Shown here piece after piece: positions 19,461-30,806 of a stretch of 64,000 nt of DNA. Where the stretch lies: contig CM035166.1 in NCBI GenBank assembly GCA_020205615.1, positions 85,020,862 through 85,084,861 on the forward strand, read 5' to 3'. The DNA comes from Panax quinquefolius (lineage: Eukaryota; Streptophyta; Magnoliopsida; Apiales; Araliaceae). Position 1 is the stretch's first letter. Every line of letters begins with the position of its first letter. The notes beneath the pieces were generated by a model. It was given only the letters and a program-made list of their open reading frames with translations, was not told the DNA's origin and searched no databases. Position numbers and translations under genes: made by a program.

Positions 19461-19950
19461 AAGATTGACCGCACCACAGATGGTCACCAGTACTTCTATT
19501 TAGGAGAAGCCTAGTTAATTCCATCTCTTATGGATTGGTGTTGCTCTTCAAGGTATGACCGCAGCTTAGATGGTCACCGACTCTCTTATTTGGGAGGAGT
19601 TCAGGTAATTCCATCCCTTTGGTCTGAAGCCAATGAAATGTAGTGGATTGAAAGATGATCCATTACTAGTTGACAATGGTTTGTGTTTTGGTAGGGGTGA
19701 GACCGCACCATGAATGGTTGCCTACGTACTCCTATTGAAGAGGAGATTAGGTCTGCGTAGTTTGAACCTGGTGTAAGAGGTTCAACGCTGTATGTGGCAG
19801 AAATGGTGTAGGCATTTGTTTTTGTTTTTGTGAGGAGAAGAGGGTAGAAATGTGTTTTTTGTTTTTGTTTTATTGTGACCGGACCATATAACATGGTTGA
19901 CTATGTATTCCTATTGAAGAGGAGATTAGGTCGACGTAGTTCGCCCCTCA
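19461..19950. repeat. Diverged tandem repeats between the integrase and the extra ORF
   Basis: Four related segments of about 70-80 bases (19461, 19553, 19699 and 19875), each with a GACCGCACCA-like start, ATGGTCACC or ATGGTTG, then CTCCTATT-GA-GAGGAG-like sequence. Spacers of 15-110 bases separate them. Tandem repeats in this 3' zone are common in Tat-group elements. The flanks (19130-19460, 19951-20277) hold no ORF; they contain 'tgaga-ggtt-aatcc' phrases that may be further degenerate copies. Confidence 0.65.
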
Positions 19951-20277
19951 AGGCGAGTGGAAAAGTGTGATCCCATGTGCAGGTCAGATTATGGGGAGGA
20001 GAAAGTTTAATCCTAGGTTGAGGATAAACTGCAGGTATGAGAAGTTTGGTCCCATGTATGGGTAGCCAAACTACAAACGCGAGAGGTTCAATCCGTAGTG
20101 GGATGACCTAAATCTTAAGAACGCAGAGAAGCCAGACTGCTGGCTTGAAAAATATGTTTCCTTGAGGGGAAAAGTGTGAAAATGTTGTATGTGGTAAAGG
20201 GTTAAAGAACCAAAATGACTGGTGATCTGATGATCTAACAGTAGGATGCTTGCTTGATGGCAACTTCAGACATAGTA

Positions 20278-20526
20278 TCATTTCACGGCGTCCGAGTTGA
20301 TGAGTTGTGGAAATTCATCGCCGTCCATTTCTTGCAATCTGAGAGCACCTCCTGTCAATATTTCCATGACAACAAATGAGCCTTCCCAGTTAGGAGCGAA
20401 TTTTCCCTTAGATTGATCTTGGTTGTCAATGATCTTCTTCAAAACCAAGTCATGTTGTTTAAAGCTGCCAGAGTCAGGACTTTTTGTTGTAGGATCTGGC
20501 GATCCTTTGCTGATATAACTGACCAT
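20278..20526 (-). pseudogene. Integrase C-terminal domain of the Tat element
   Basis: 82 residues including DLVLKKIIDNQDQSKGKFAPNW, EGSFVVMEILTGGALRLQEMDG and a final INSDAVK. This is the usual end of Tat-type integrase (DLV-L-K ... KF-PNWEG-V ... GGAL-L ... NAD-VK). The frame differs from the large integrase ORF upstream (20573-22573), so a short gap or frameshift separates them. This domain binds DNA during integration. Confidence 0.75.
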
Positions 20527-20572
20527 GGAAGATAGCCGCGGTTCGCCTTTCGTCTATTAGAGACAATTGGTG

Positions 20573-22588
20573 CTACCTGTCTTGTATCCATTGGTCTTCA
20601 TCCAGCTGAACGTCTATTAACACTCTGAGGGATTCCATTTCAAGTTCTATGGGGAGCACTGCTTCCATCCCATAGGTTAATGCGTAGGGGGTTGCCCTAG
20701 TGGAAGTACGCATTGAGGTTCTGTAGGCTAACAGAGTAAGAGGCAATAGGTCAGACCAATCTTTATAATTGGCGGACATCTTTTGCATGATCTTCTTGAT
20801 GTTTTTGTTAGCCGCTTCAACAACACCATTCATCTTCAAATGATAAATAATAGAGTTAAGATGTTTGATGTGGAATTTACTGCATAATTCCTCCATCATT
20901 TTGTTGTTGAGGTTCTTAGCATTGTTTGACACAATCACCTTTGGTTGTCCATATCGACAAATGACATTATTTCTGATGAAAGTAATGATGACTTCTTTGG
21001 TAATCATGGGGAAAGAGGCTGCTTCTACGCACTTGGTGAAGTAGTCGATCATGGTGAAGATAAATCGATGTCCATTACTGGCTTTAGGCTCAATGGGTCC
21101 AATAATGTCAATTCCCCACATTGAGAAGAGCCAAAGTGAACTCATATTGTGGAGTTCTGGTGGAGGGGCATGTATAGAATTCCCATGAATCTGGCACTGA
21201 TAGCATCTCCTGACGTGGTTATTGCAGTCAGCTTTGAGAGATAACCAATAATATCCCGTCCTGAGGACTTTCTTGACAAGGAGGGGGCCACTCATGTGGG
21301 GGCCACAAACTACACCATGGATTTCATCCATAAGCCTTTGGGCTTGATCTTTGTCTAAACACCTGAGGAGACCTTGCCTTGCATCTCTTTTGTAGAGCGC
21401 ATCTCCACTCAGGTAGAATTTTATAGCAAGTCGATGGATCCGCCTTTTCTCAATCGGGCTCGCCTCAGCGGGTGTAGATCCATCTCGTAGATATTCCTTG
21501 ATATACTGATACCAAGGATGCTGGATGGAAGGTAGCTCATCTGATACTTCTCCAACGTAATTCCCATAGGTTGGGGCCTTGTGCAGTATCCATTGGTCTT
21601 CATCCAGCTGAACGTCTATTAACACTCTAAGGGATTCTATTTCAACTTCTATGGGGAGCACTGCTTCTATCCCATAGGTTAATGCGTAGGGGGTTGTCCT
21701 AGTTGAAGTACGCATTGAGGTTCTGTAGGCTAACAGAGTAAGAGGCAGGAGGTCAGGCCAATCATTGTGGTTGGCGGACATCTTTTGCATAATCTTCTTG
21801 ATGTTTTTGTTAGCCGCTTCAACAACACCATTCAACTTCGAACGATAAATGACAGAGTTAAGATGTTTGATGTGGAATTTATTACATAATTCCTCCATCA
21901 TTTTGTTGTTGAGGTTCTTAGCATTGTTTGACACAATCACCTTTGGTTGTCCATATCGACAAATGACATTGTTTCTGATGAAAGTAATGATGACTTCTTT
22001 GGTAACCATGGGGAAGGAGGCTTCTTCTACCCACTTGGTGAAGTAGTCGATCATGGTGAAGATAAATCGATGTCCATTACTGGCTTTAGGCTCAATGGGT
22101 CCAATAATGTCAATTCCCCACATTAAGAAGGGCCAAGGTGAACTCATGTTGTGGAGTTCCGGTGGAGGGGCGTGTATAGAATTCCCATGAATCTGGCACT
22201 GATAGCATCTCCTGACGAGGTCATTGTAGTCAGCTTTGAGAGATAGCCAATAATATTCTGTCCTGAGGACTTTCTTGACAAGGAGGGGGCCACTCATGTG
22301 GGGGCCACAGACTCCACCATGGATTTCATCCATAAGCCTTTGGGCTTGATCTTTGTCAAAACACCTGAGGAGACCTTGTCTTGCATCTCTTTTGTGTAGT
22401 AGCGATCTCCACTCGGGTAGAATCTCATCAAGAAGTCGATGGATCCGCCTTTTCTCGGCCGGGCTCGCCTCGGTACGGTGTAGATCCATCTCATAGATAT
22501 TCCTTGATATACTGATACCAAGGATGCTGGATGGGAGGTAGCTCATCTGATACTTCTCCAACGTAATTCCCATAGGCTGGGGCCTTGT
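20573..22588 (-). pseudogene. Tat integrase, in-frame tandem duplication (666 codons open)
   Basis: One open frame (22573-20573) carries two successive copies of zinc-binding domain plus catalytic core, 1002 bases (334 codons) apart. Each copy has a zinc-finger-like segment (CYQCQIHGNSIHAPP), the core start GIDIIGPIEPK, the central GQPKVIVSNNAKNLNNKM, NGVVEAANKNIKKIMQKM, and the C-terminal YALTYG-EAVLPIE. The first catalytic Asp and the Glu are present, but the middle Asp is Asn (SNN where SDN is expected) in both copies. The repeat is visible in DNA as the same phrase at 20584 and 21586. It would encode a double integrase; with the Asn it is probably inactive. Confidence 0.88.
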
Positions 22589-22589
22589 G

Positions 22590-22995
22590 CAGGGAAATTG
22601 TGACGCTTGGCAAGTGTTCCTTGTCTGATATGCTAATTAAGGAGGCCAAAGTTGCTAACATGTCTGCAAAGTCATTCCTATTACGAGGAATGTGTAGAAA
22701 GGAGATTTCTTCAAACTCCAAAACCATCTGTAAAATTTGCCGATGGTAAGGCAGCAAATGTAGTTCCTTGGGTTGATAGATTCTGGTGGACTGTCTGATT
22801 ACCAACTCTGAATCTCCAAAGATAGGTAACCGCATGATGCCCATTGAACGGGCAAGTTTTAGCCCCATGAGACAGCCTTCATACTCAGTTGTGTTGTTAG
22901 TGCTGACAGGCGATGGGAATACTGCTCCCTCGTACCAGATACTAGAACTTCTTCAGCTCCAGAACCTTCCATATTAACGGTTCCATCAAAATACA
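22590..22995 (-). pseudogene. Second (additional) RNase H domain of the Tat element
   Basis: The frame at 22868-22491 gives GLKLARSMGIMRLPIFGDSE, LVIRQSTRIYQPKELHLLPY and FLHIPRNRNDFADMLATLAS. This matches the extra plant-acquired RNase H found between the first RNase H and integrase in Tat/Ogre elements: the DSELV motif, then H-x-x-R-x-x-N-x-x-AD-LA. The upstream strand with MYFDGTVN and TEYEGC is present in other frames, so one or two small frameshifts break it. Confidence 0.75.
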
Positions 22996-23039
22996 TCTTC
23001 CATGATTGGCGCGTATCGTACTAATGGTGTTGCTGAACT

Positions 23040-23510
23040 GTCATTACTCCTTCATCGAGGAAGTATGTCTCCAAGGGTTTGAAATCCCCTGAGGGTGCGG
23101 CGGCCAGTTGATCCGCAATTCCTTGACCTTTGATGGACTTTTGAGTCACATATACGATGTCAAATTATAGTAGGATCAACTGCCATCTGGACAGGCCGCA
23201 ATTTAACATGGGTTTATTGAACACGTACTTGAGAGGATCCACACGGGATATGAGATGGGTTGTGTGACCATGGAGGTAATGTTGTAACCTCATGGAAGCC
23301 CATGCTAAAGCATAACACATCTTTTTCGATCAGAGTGTACTTGTGTTCACTGCTGCTGAATCTTTTACTGAGGTAATAGATAGCTCGTTCTTGGCTTCTA
23401 TCATCCTTCTGTCCCAACATGCAGCCCATGACATTGTCACTTATGGACAGGTACATGAACAGGGGAACATCATCCTTGGGTGGTACCAAAGCGGGAGTTT
23501 TGACTAGCTA
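23040..23510 (-). pseudogene. First RNase H domain of the Tat element
   Basis: Frame 23489-23214 reads PLFMYLSISDNVMGCMLGQK and AIYYLSKRFSSSEHKYTLIEK, the Ty3 RNase H hallmark. A neighbouring frame continues with HYLHGHTTHLISRVDPLKYV and FDIVYVTQKSIKGQGIADQL. One frameshift separates the two, plus a stop before FDIV. This domain degrades the RNA strand of the RNA-DNA hybrid during replication. Confidence 0.8.
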
Positions 23511-23629
23511 TTCTTTAATTGTGAGGAAGGCATTCTGGCACTCATCATTCCATTTCATGGAGGAGTTCTTCCTTAACAGCTTGAACTTTGGCTCACTGAG
23601 GAGTTCACGTGAGTTGAGAGATAAACACG

Positions 23630-24540
23630 CTAATGAAGTTGATTCTTCCCAAAATCACGTATTTCCTTCTCTGTCTGAGGAATGGGCATTTTCGTGATGG
23701 CCTGGATTTTGGTAGGATCCAGCTCAATCCCTTTGTGGCTGACTAGAAATCCTAGCAACTTGCCTGATTTAACGCCAAAGGCGCACTTAGCTGGATTCAA
23801 CTTCAAGTTGTACTTACGCAACCTGTTGAACAACTTTCTGAGATGGTCTAAGTGGTATTTCTCCTTCCTGGATTTGACAATGATGTCATCCACGTAGATC
23901 TCGATCTCTTTATGCATTAAGTCGTGGAAGAGAGCCATCATAACTCGCTGATAGGTGGCTCCGGCATTGATGAGGCCGAATGACAACCGTCTATAGAAAA
24001 ATGTTCCCCAAGGCATGATGAAAGTAGTTTTTTCATGATCTTCCTCAGCAACCATGATCTGATGGTACCCCACAAAGCAATCAGCATAGGAGTACATGTC
24101 GTATTGAGCAGTATTGTCAATGAGAATGTGGATAAATGGCACAGGAAAGCTATCTTTTAAACAAGCTTTGTTCAAGTCCCGGTAATCCACGCAAACTCGC
24201 ACCTTCCCTCCGGGTTTAGGCACGGGAACAATGTTGGATATCCACTCAGGATCTGTGGACACCATGATGATGCCAGCTTGAAATTGTTTCACAATTTCGT
24301 CTTTTACCTTTAAACTCCACTCAGGTTTCAATCGCCTGAGCTTTTGCTTGACTGGCATAAATCCGTCTTTAATGGGAAGACGATGAAGAACAATGTCAGT
24401 GGACAAACCCACCATGTCTTCATAAGACCATGCAAACACATCCTGGAATTGGGTTAATAGCGTAACCATGTCATTCCTTTGGTTTGGGTTAAGGTCTGAA
24501 CCAATCTAGATTAGCTTAGGGCTTTCTAAGGTTCCGAGAT
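23630..24540 (-). pseudogene. Reverse transcriptase of the Tat element
   Basis: 279 open residues (24469-23630). Motifs in order: FQDVFAWSYEDMVGLSTDIV, LRRLKPEWSLKVKDEI, VPVPKPGGKVRVCVDYRDLN, DSFPVPFIHILIDNTA, GYHQIMVAEEDHEKTTFI, RLSFGLINAGATYQRVM, the catalytic YVDDIIVKSR, and LGFLVSHKGIELDPTKIQAI. Length and motif spacing are normal for a plant Ty3 RT. The frame breaks just after EIRDFGKNQLH, where LGRINFI is expected. This is the best-preserved domain of the element. Confidence 0.9.
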
Positions 24541-25379
24541 TGAAAGAAGTGGTTTAGTCAAGGTTGTGTTTAGGTTTGTCTTTGACCCATTCTTGAATTT
24601 CTAGAGGCACCTCAATGTCATCCTGTATTTTCCATCAAGGCTGAATTCATCTCTACATCAAAGGTACAATCATTGTGGAGAAGAGGCACCATATCAGCAA
24701 GTACAGGCACATCTAAATTCAGGGTCCTTAAACAAAATATGCTTTCACTTAGTATATATGAAGCATTTTGATCATACACAGTGTTAGCATATACTGGCAA
24801 AATAAACTGCTAATATTGTACAGAAAAGTATGCAGTTATGATATCTACAGGGTAGAAAGAGTTCTTCCCGTTTTACCCTTGTCGACCAATGCAAGGAGTG
24901 TTGTTCCAATTGGCAAGGGCAAAGTCCGGGTGGACTGTTCTGATGGAGGGGTTGTCATCATCCTCCCTGTCCCGAATGATGGCCATTATGTCTGGGAAAT
25001 CATCGTCTGGGGTGTATCTATTGGTATGTTCATCATGAACGATGATGCGTATGCCTGACATCATTCGGATGACGTCTTGCTTGATTCTTTGTTCCTCCTC
25101 TTCCACTACGGGATTTGGAACAAAGACTTCTTTCTACTTTACCGGTACCGGCTTGGGAAATAACATAGTCATGAAACTAGCTGGCACCTTTATAGGAGGT
25201 TGTGCGGACTCAGAGTTTGCAGGCGAAGATAAACACCGCATGGTTGAAGCTGAAGGAATCTGCTGATGCTTATAAGGATTCCTATGACTAGAACTGGCAA
25301 AATAGCCTAGTCCAGCTGTTACAGTTTGCTTGGTTAATTGAATTGGGTACTTGATACCCTGGCGATCTTTACCCACCCT
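24541..25379 (-). other. Spacer between protease and RT of the Tat element
   Basis: Minus-strand frames hold scattered pieces such as LEIQEWVKDKPK and NLGTLESPKLI next to the RT, as in the protease-RT linker of Tat elements. No long frame is open. The stretch 24640-25380 has only broken acidic sequence (for example DREDDDNPSIRT), and I cannot assign it further. Confidence 0.45.
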
Positions 25380-26858
25380 TTATCCCGGCTTATGACCCAA
25401 TGACATCATTTCTTGAGTAGCCGACATGACCTCGGTAGAAATCTTGGGCTTAGGAAATGGCGTTCCAATAGCATGGTATTGGGTATCGCTTACTTCCAAG
25501 GCATGAAAACTGACCGGTTCAACTTCTGTATTGGCATTGATGAATGGCATGTCCCCGTGTTGAGGACACTCTGGTTCAGCGTTGACCGTGATTAGGCTAT
25601 TGTTGATAATGTATTTCAACTGTTGATGAAGGGTGGAAGGGACTACCCCTACCATATGAATCCAAGGTCGTCCTAAGAGCAAGTTGTATCCCGAATCTAT
25701 CTTGAGTACGTGGAAAGATACGCAAAATGTATGGGGACCAATTTCAATTGGCAGTTCAATTACTCAGACCGAATTTTGGCGGGCTCCATCAAAAGCTTTG
25801 ATGATAGTATGGCTACTCCAGAGTCGGTTGAGATTGATATTAATCTTCACCAAGGTAGCGTATGGACAGATATTTAGAGATGAACCTCCATCTATCAAGA
25901 CTCCAGCTAGCATGTATTCGGAGGATAAGACCGCAATGTACAATGGCTTGCAATGACTGGTCCCCTCTGGCGGTATGTCATCATCAGTGAAGGATATCAT
26001 ATTGTTGTTGAAAATGTGATCAACCAGATGTTGAAATTTTTCTGTATCAATTGATGTTGGTAGATATGCTTCTTCTAAAACCTTTAGCAAGATCGTCCGG
26101 TTATCCTCGGAAGTTAGGATCAAGTCCAAAATTAATATTTGTTGTGGAGCTTCTTTTAAGCTCAGAACCACCTTGGCTTCGTTATGACCCATAGTGCGGA
26201 GGAATTTTTCAATCTTCTCCATGGGTATTTTCCCCTTTGATTTGATGGTAGACTTCATCACCCGTTGGGGAAGATACAGTGGATTTTCCTTCGACACAGT
26301 AGCAGTTGTATGTAAGGTGGATCCTTCACCTTCTCCATAATTCCATGGAACCTTTCGCATGCTAACAATAGGATATTGTGCTCTGCACGGCAAGTAGATT
26401 GGCTCGGGAGCAGCCACATTCAAAGGATTGTTGCTTCCCTTGAGTTGAATTATTGACATTGTGAGTGATTTGTTAGCCCCATCAGTTTCAGTGGATATGA
26501 CTGCTACCAAACTCTTCCACTTAGTAGGACATGCATTCTCACTTACACGTAACACATTATCATCGTCTGCTAGGTGTAGGACACCACTGTAAATTAGATT
26601 TTGGATGAGGTGGCGGAGTGCCCAGCATTCTTCTGTGATGTGACCGCGAGAATGTGAGTGATATTGACATACTCCATCAGAATTATACCGTCTTGAACGA
26701 GGATAGATTAGAGGTAGAAGGGAAGTGATTCTTCCTTCATTGATTAGCATCTGAAGGATTTCCTCTATAGGTTGGCCCAGATATGTGAATTTTCTTTTGT
26801 TGGCAAAATCCCGACGGGCTTTGGCATTTGCTCTCTTTGTCACTTTGTCTTTCAGCAT
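25380..26858 (-). pseudogene. Tat zinc-finger segment plus aspartic protease and linker
   Basis: Open for 364 codons (26858-25764), then, past a single in-frame TGA, another 100 (25682-25380). The N-terminal part holds FTYLGQPIEEILQMLINEGR and the finger-like CQYHSHSRGHITEEC followed by ALRHLIQNLI. The C-terminal part holds the protease site GVLIDGGSSLNICPYATLVK (DGG where DNG or DTG is usual) and AFDGARQNSV. After the stop, IDSGYNLLLGRPWIHMVGVV is the phrase that follows the protease in Tat elements. It would release mature Gag and Pol parts. The finger module resembles the one at the end of gag, so the module occurs twice. Confidence 0.8.
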
Positions 26859-27107
26859 TTAAATTTCTGAAAGTGACGAGGGAATATTCATGACAAGAGG
26901 TAGGAGACTGGCATGCTCCTGGCTGATTAATTGACGTGTCACTTGATGCTGATAAGTCACTAATTCTGCTAATTGCTCAATTTTCTTGAATAGAGCTTTC
27001 ATCTTTCGTTCCATTATGAACTAGAACTTGGCATAATCCCATTTGTCAACACCGTCTTTGAGGTTCTGGGAGGATTCACAGTTGAAATTGGAACTCTGTC
27101 CATTGCT

Positions 27108-28322
27108 TCAATTGATTATGTTGACATCTTCTTCTTTGTGTTGAGGAAGAGGGTTGTCCTGAACGTGAGGCTGATCTGGTTTGGTGACCACGATCTCACC
27201 GTTGTCTATCAAGTCTTGGATCTTATGTTTCAAGACCCAAAAATCCTGAGAATCATGTCCAGGTGCCCCGGCATGATAAGCACATTTCCGAGCAACATTG
27301 AAACCCCGTCCATTAGGGCTGGCTGGTGGAAGAAGATGCGTAATTTTCTTCTGTGTTATCAGAAGAGTGAGAATGTTCTCGAGGGTGTCCCCTAAGGGTG
27401 TGAACACTCGAGGGCGTTTGACTTCTCCACCTTTTGGTATTGGAGGGTTCGAAGACTGTGCTTGAAAGGGAGTGTAGTTTCTCCTTTGAATATGCATGTT
27501 TTAATTACCTTTTGGCCCTGTAGTATCAGGGAAACATCTTCCTCTTTCTTTTTATGGACCCTCCGGGGGTTGTTCCCATAATTTCCAGATTGAATGTGAT
27601 CAGCAACAGCTTTAAGGGCAGCTAGGTCTTGAATCTTTCCGGACTTCAATCCCATCTCATCCATCTCCCCGTGTTTGACCATTTCAGAAAATGGTTTGCC
27701 GATGCCGGCTAAAACTCTTTCATAGAAAGGAGCTTCTTGTATGTCTATGAAAGTTATGACCATCTCTGATTCTGTCATGGAAGGAATAACTTGGGCAGCC
27801 AGGCGTCTCCACCTTTGAGCATACTCTCTGAAAGACTCGTTAGACTGTTTCTTGATCTTGGTAATTTGATACCGATCAAAAGCCATCTGAGACTGAAAGC
27901 TGTATTGAGTGAGGAAAGCATGTGCTAGCTCTTCCCAGCTATGGATCTTTGAGTTGTCTAATCTTGTGTACTATGAACGGGCTTCTCCAGTTAGACTCTT
28001 CTGGAACAGTTGCATTCTGAGTTTTTCGTCCTCTGCATAAGATCCATGTTCTCCAATAAACACCTTCAAATGTATGTAAGGATCTCCTAACCCATCATAT
28101 TTTTTAAAGTCAGGAGTTTTAAACTTTTCTGGATAATGAACACTAGGGAAAATGCAAAGATCAACATATGAAACACTCCCATGTGTTCCAATTCCTTTGA
28201 TAACACGAAGGGTCTCTTCCATTTGGAGGACTTTCTTTTTTATATCACCGGTGTCTTGATCTCCTGTGAGATGGGCAGCATCATGAGTTTTGTTGGTCGT
28301 ATCAACTGCAGTTCAGGTATTG
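27108..28322 (-). pseudogene. Gag of the Tat element
   Basis: Reads VHYPEKFKTPDFKKYDGLGD, PYIHLKVFIGEHGSYAEDEK and LRMQLFQKSLTGEARS, then a TAG at 27968-27970 where Trp is expected. It continues YTRLDNSKIHSWEELAHAFL, NESFREYAQRWRRLAAQV, FIDIQEAPFYERVLAGIG and EMDEMGLKSGKIQDL. This is the capsid pattern of Tat/Ogre gag (KYDG-GDP-HL, LTG-A, W--L---F, S--EYAQRWR-LAAQV). After a frameshift near 27500, the C-terminus (27395-27138) has RPRVFTPLGDTLENILTLLI and CAYHAGAPGHDSQDFWVLKH, a finger that has lost its last Cys. Confidence 0.85.
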
Positions 28323-29235
28323 TAATGACCTGGTTTCCCCCTTATGTAGAGATTTCAGCATGTATGGGTAGTTTTTTGACCCTAAGTAGACTGGTGTAGT
28401 TCTTTGAGGAAAATAACCAAATCTGTAATTTGTTTGCTTAATCACCAAATTCTTTCTTTGAAAAAAAATCGGATTAGGGCCGGTCTGGTCGATGATTATG
28501 ACATGATTGACTCTCAGGCTCGCTTGACCTTTTTGGATTTTGGAGGGTAGTAGGTCCAATTGGTTTCTCGCCAAAAACTTGCATAGTTTAGTCTTTAGGG
28601 AATGTAAATTAACATGCTATGTGATGCGTTCATTTTAGGAATTTTATCCTGCAACACCGGATGTCAGCTGTTTGTAGCATGTCAAATTAAATATGTATGT
28701 GTACATATTTCTTCATATTTCTCATTACATGGAGATAGATATGGAATGAATTTACAAGTAATTGTGTTTACAAGTAATTAAAATGAGAAAGCATGAAGAG
28801 ACTTTCCTCTATTTTTGGTTTATCAGAGGCTGACCTATCTTAGGTTACTCTCGCAGATTTTTGGCATGAAGGTTCCCAAATCATCACAATTTACTCAACG
28901 GGAAATTAATACGGTCTTTCAATTGGAGGGAATTTGGGTGGTGCCTTTCCTGAGCCTCGGGGAATTAGTCTTCCCACGAGTCCAGTAATCAAACACCGAT
29001 GGGATAGCCTCCTGGTGGAGGGACCACACAACATACATTCATATACATCGCATCTCACCATATTAAAATGATGACATATATGAAGCACTAATATCACAAG
29101 CAGATATGGTGCGAGGCACTAAGTGCAATAAGTAAATGCATTCGTACACATTCACCATAAATGTAAATACAACATCCACACACAAGCAGATAACAATTTA
29201 GAAAAGATCGTAATAGAATCTTAAGTCCTCTTTTT
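28323..29235 (-). other. Untranslated leader of the Tat element
   Basis: Between the primer site and gag. A 90-codon open stretch (28574-28302) starts MARNQLDLLP but resembles no retroelement protein known to me. The rest is non-coding, with no clear repeat. Confidence 0.45.
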
Positions 29236-29245
29236 GGAGTCGCCA
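29236..29245 (-). promoter_or_regulatory. Primer-binding site of the Tat element
   Basis: On the minus strand TGGCGACTCC, two bases after the LTR end (..GTCGACA). A TGG start next to the LTR is expected from the CCA end of a tRNA. Ogre-group elements are reported to use tRNA-Arg; I cannot verify the tRNA from this sequence. Confidence 0.65.
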
Positions 29246-30043
29246 CCTGTCGACATCGGGATTTTTAATTGTCCCTTTCTGTTACTTATTCTTTGGTGTT
29301 CTCATTTTATGTGAGATTTGTTTGAAAAAAACAAGTGAAAAAGGTCCGACATGTATAATGTCGACGATGGACTGTTAAGATTCGCCAGTTGGTTTTTTTT
29401 AAATGGTTGTACCAACACGAGAAAAGGTTTGCACATTGACCCAGTTATGTGACACTGCTAAACGGGTCGGTGAAACCGAGATTCATTAGGGTCCGGGGAC
29501 TTGATTATGCAGAGGGAAGGTGTTAGGCACCCCCCGACATCCGTGTTACCACGGTGACTTCCTCTTTTCAAGAAACTATTATCTGAATGTGTGTGTGTGG
29601 GTCAATGTGCTGTTATTTGGAAGTAGTGCGAGGCCTCGTTCGCACCTATATACACAGGGTTTGAATTTATGTAAAAATTCAGTTTTTAGCAAGATATGGC
29701 AATGATGTTTTGTAAAAGAGGTTTTTCAAACCCTGATACTCAATAGTAATTGAGACCTTTTACACTTCCATTTTATTAAGTGTTCGGCTTGATTGATTTT
29801 ATTTCTGAGATGCGAAACATCTATAAGAAAATAATGTACAAAATAATATCGACTTCTTCATGGGTATGAAAACCATCTGAGGAAATTTAGACACCGCAGA
29901 ATAATTTACAAGCTGCTTACAGCTGAAAATGTCCATCACGGAAACCGAATCTAGATCCAATAGGTTGAATCTGTGATCACATGATTCCTAAAGCACATGA
30001 TACCACAATTTATATGAAAGGAAAGTAAGCATGTACATATATA

Positions 30044-30091
<48 letters not shown>

Positions 30092-30093
<2 letters not shown>

Positions 30094-30370
30094 TGATCAC
30101 CAACCACGACGCACCTTTATGGGGGATCAGAAATGTAAATAAAGCTATAAAAAACTATCAACCACCACGGAGGAAACTCCAGAGGGGGACAAAATGTAAA
30201 TAAAGCTGTAAAGCTATTAACCACCACGAAGGAAACTCCAGGAGGGACAAAATATAAATAAAGCTGTACAAAGCAATCAACTGTCATGAAGTGAACTCTG
30301 TGTAGATTTAAACGTAAAGAAAGTCAGAAGCAATCAACCACCACGTAAGTAAACTCCCTGTGTGGGACGT
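30092..30370. repeat. About 60-base tandem array in the Tat LTR
   Basis: Around five units carrying CAACCACCACG, AAACTCC, GGGACAAAATGTAAA and TAAAGCTGTAAA, in that order, at a spacing of roughly 60 bases. It is flanked on the left by a TA tract (30049-30089). Confidence 0.8.
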
Positions 30371-30385
30371 ATATATATATATATA

Positions 30386-30524
30386 GCAATAAATGCACCG
30401 GATGTAAAATCCAGGCTCATCGAACAGAGTTCGACAACAATTCATATATATATAAGTATATATATAAAAGCAAGTAAACGCACTGTGATATAAAATTGTG
30501 CTCATCGAGCGTAGTTCGACAACA

Positions 30525-30569
<45 letters not shown>

Positions 30570-30613
30570 CAAGTAAACGCTCATGATCAAGTCTACGCTA
30601 CAGTTAAACAAAG

Positions 30614-30682
<69 letters not shown>

Positions 30683-30759
30683 CAAATAAATGCTCGAGGC
30701 ATCAAGTTCAGGCTCAATCGAGGCTTAGCTCGATAATATTAGTCCATATATATAAATAA

Positions 30760-30805
<46 letters not shown>
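30386..30805. repeat. TA microsatellites alternating with a 45-55 base repeat in the Tat LTR
   Basis: Four related blocks (near 30386, 30471, 30571 and 30682) begin with CAAGTAAACGC or CAATAAATGC and three of them contain GGCTCATCGA- or GCTCATCGAG-like text with GTTCGACAAC or GCTCGATAAT. Each is followed by a TA tract, up to about 65 bases long. The tyrosine/isoleucine-rich open frames here are microsatellite artefacts. Confidence 0.8.

Positions 30806-30806
<1 letters not shown>

Noticed and set aside
20573..22573. 666-codon ORF as a host gene
   Set aside because: It holds two integrase modules in the right order of a Tat element between RNase H and an integrase C-terminal remnant.
30308..30611. 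Tyr/Ile-rich open frames
   Set aside because: Translations of TA microsatellites (YIYIYI), as also at 45054-45281, 47529-47723 and 51517-51780.
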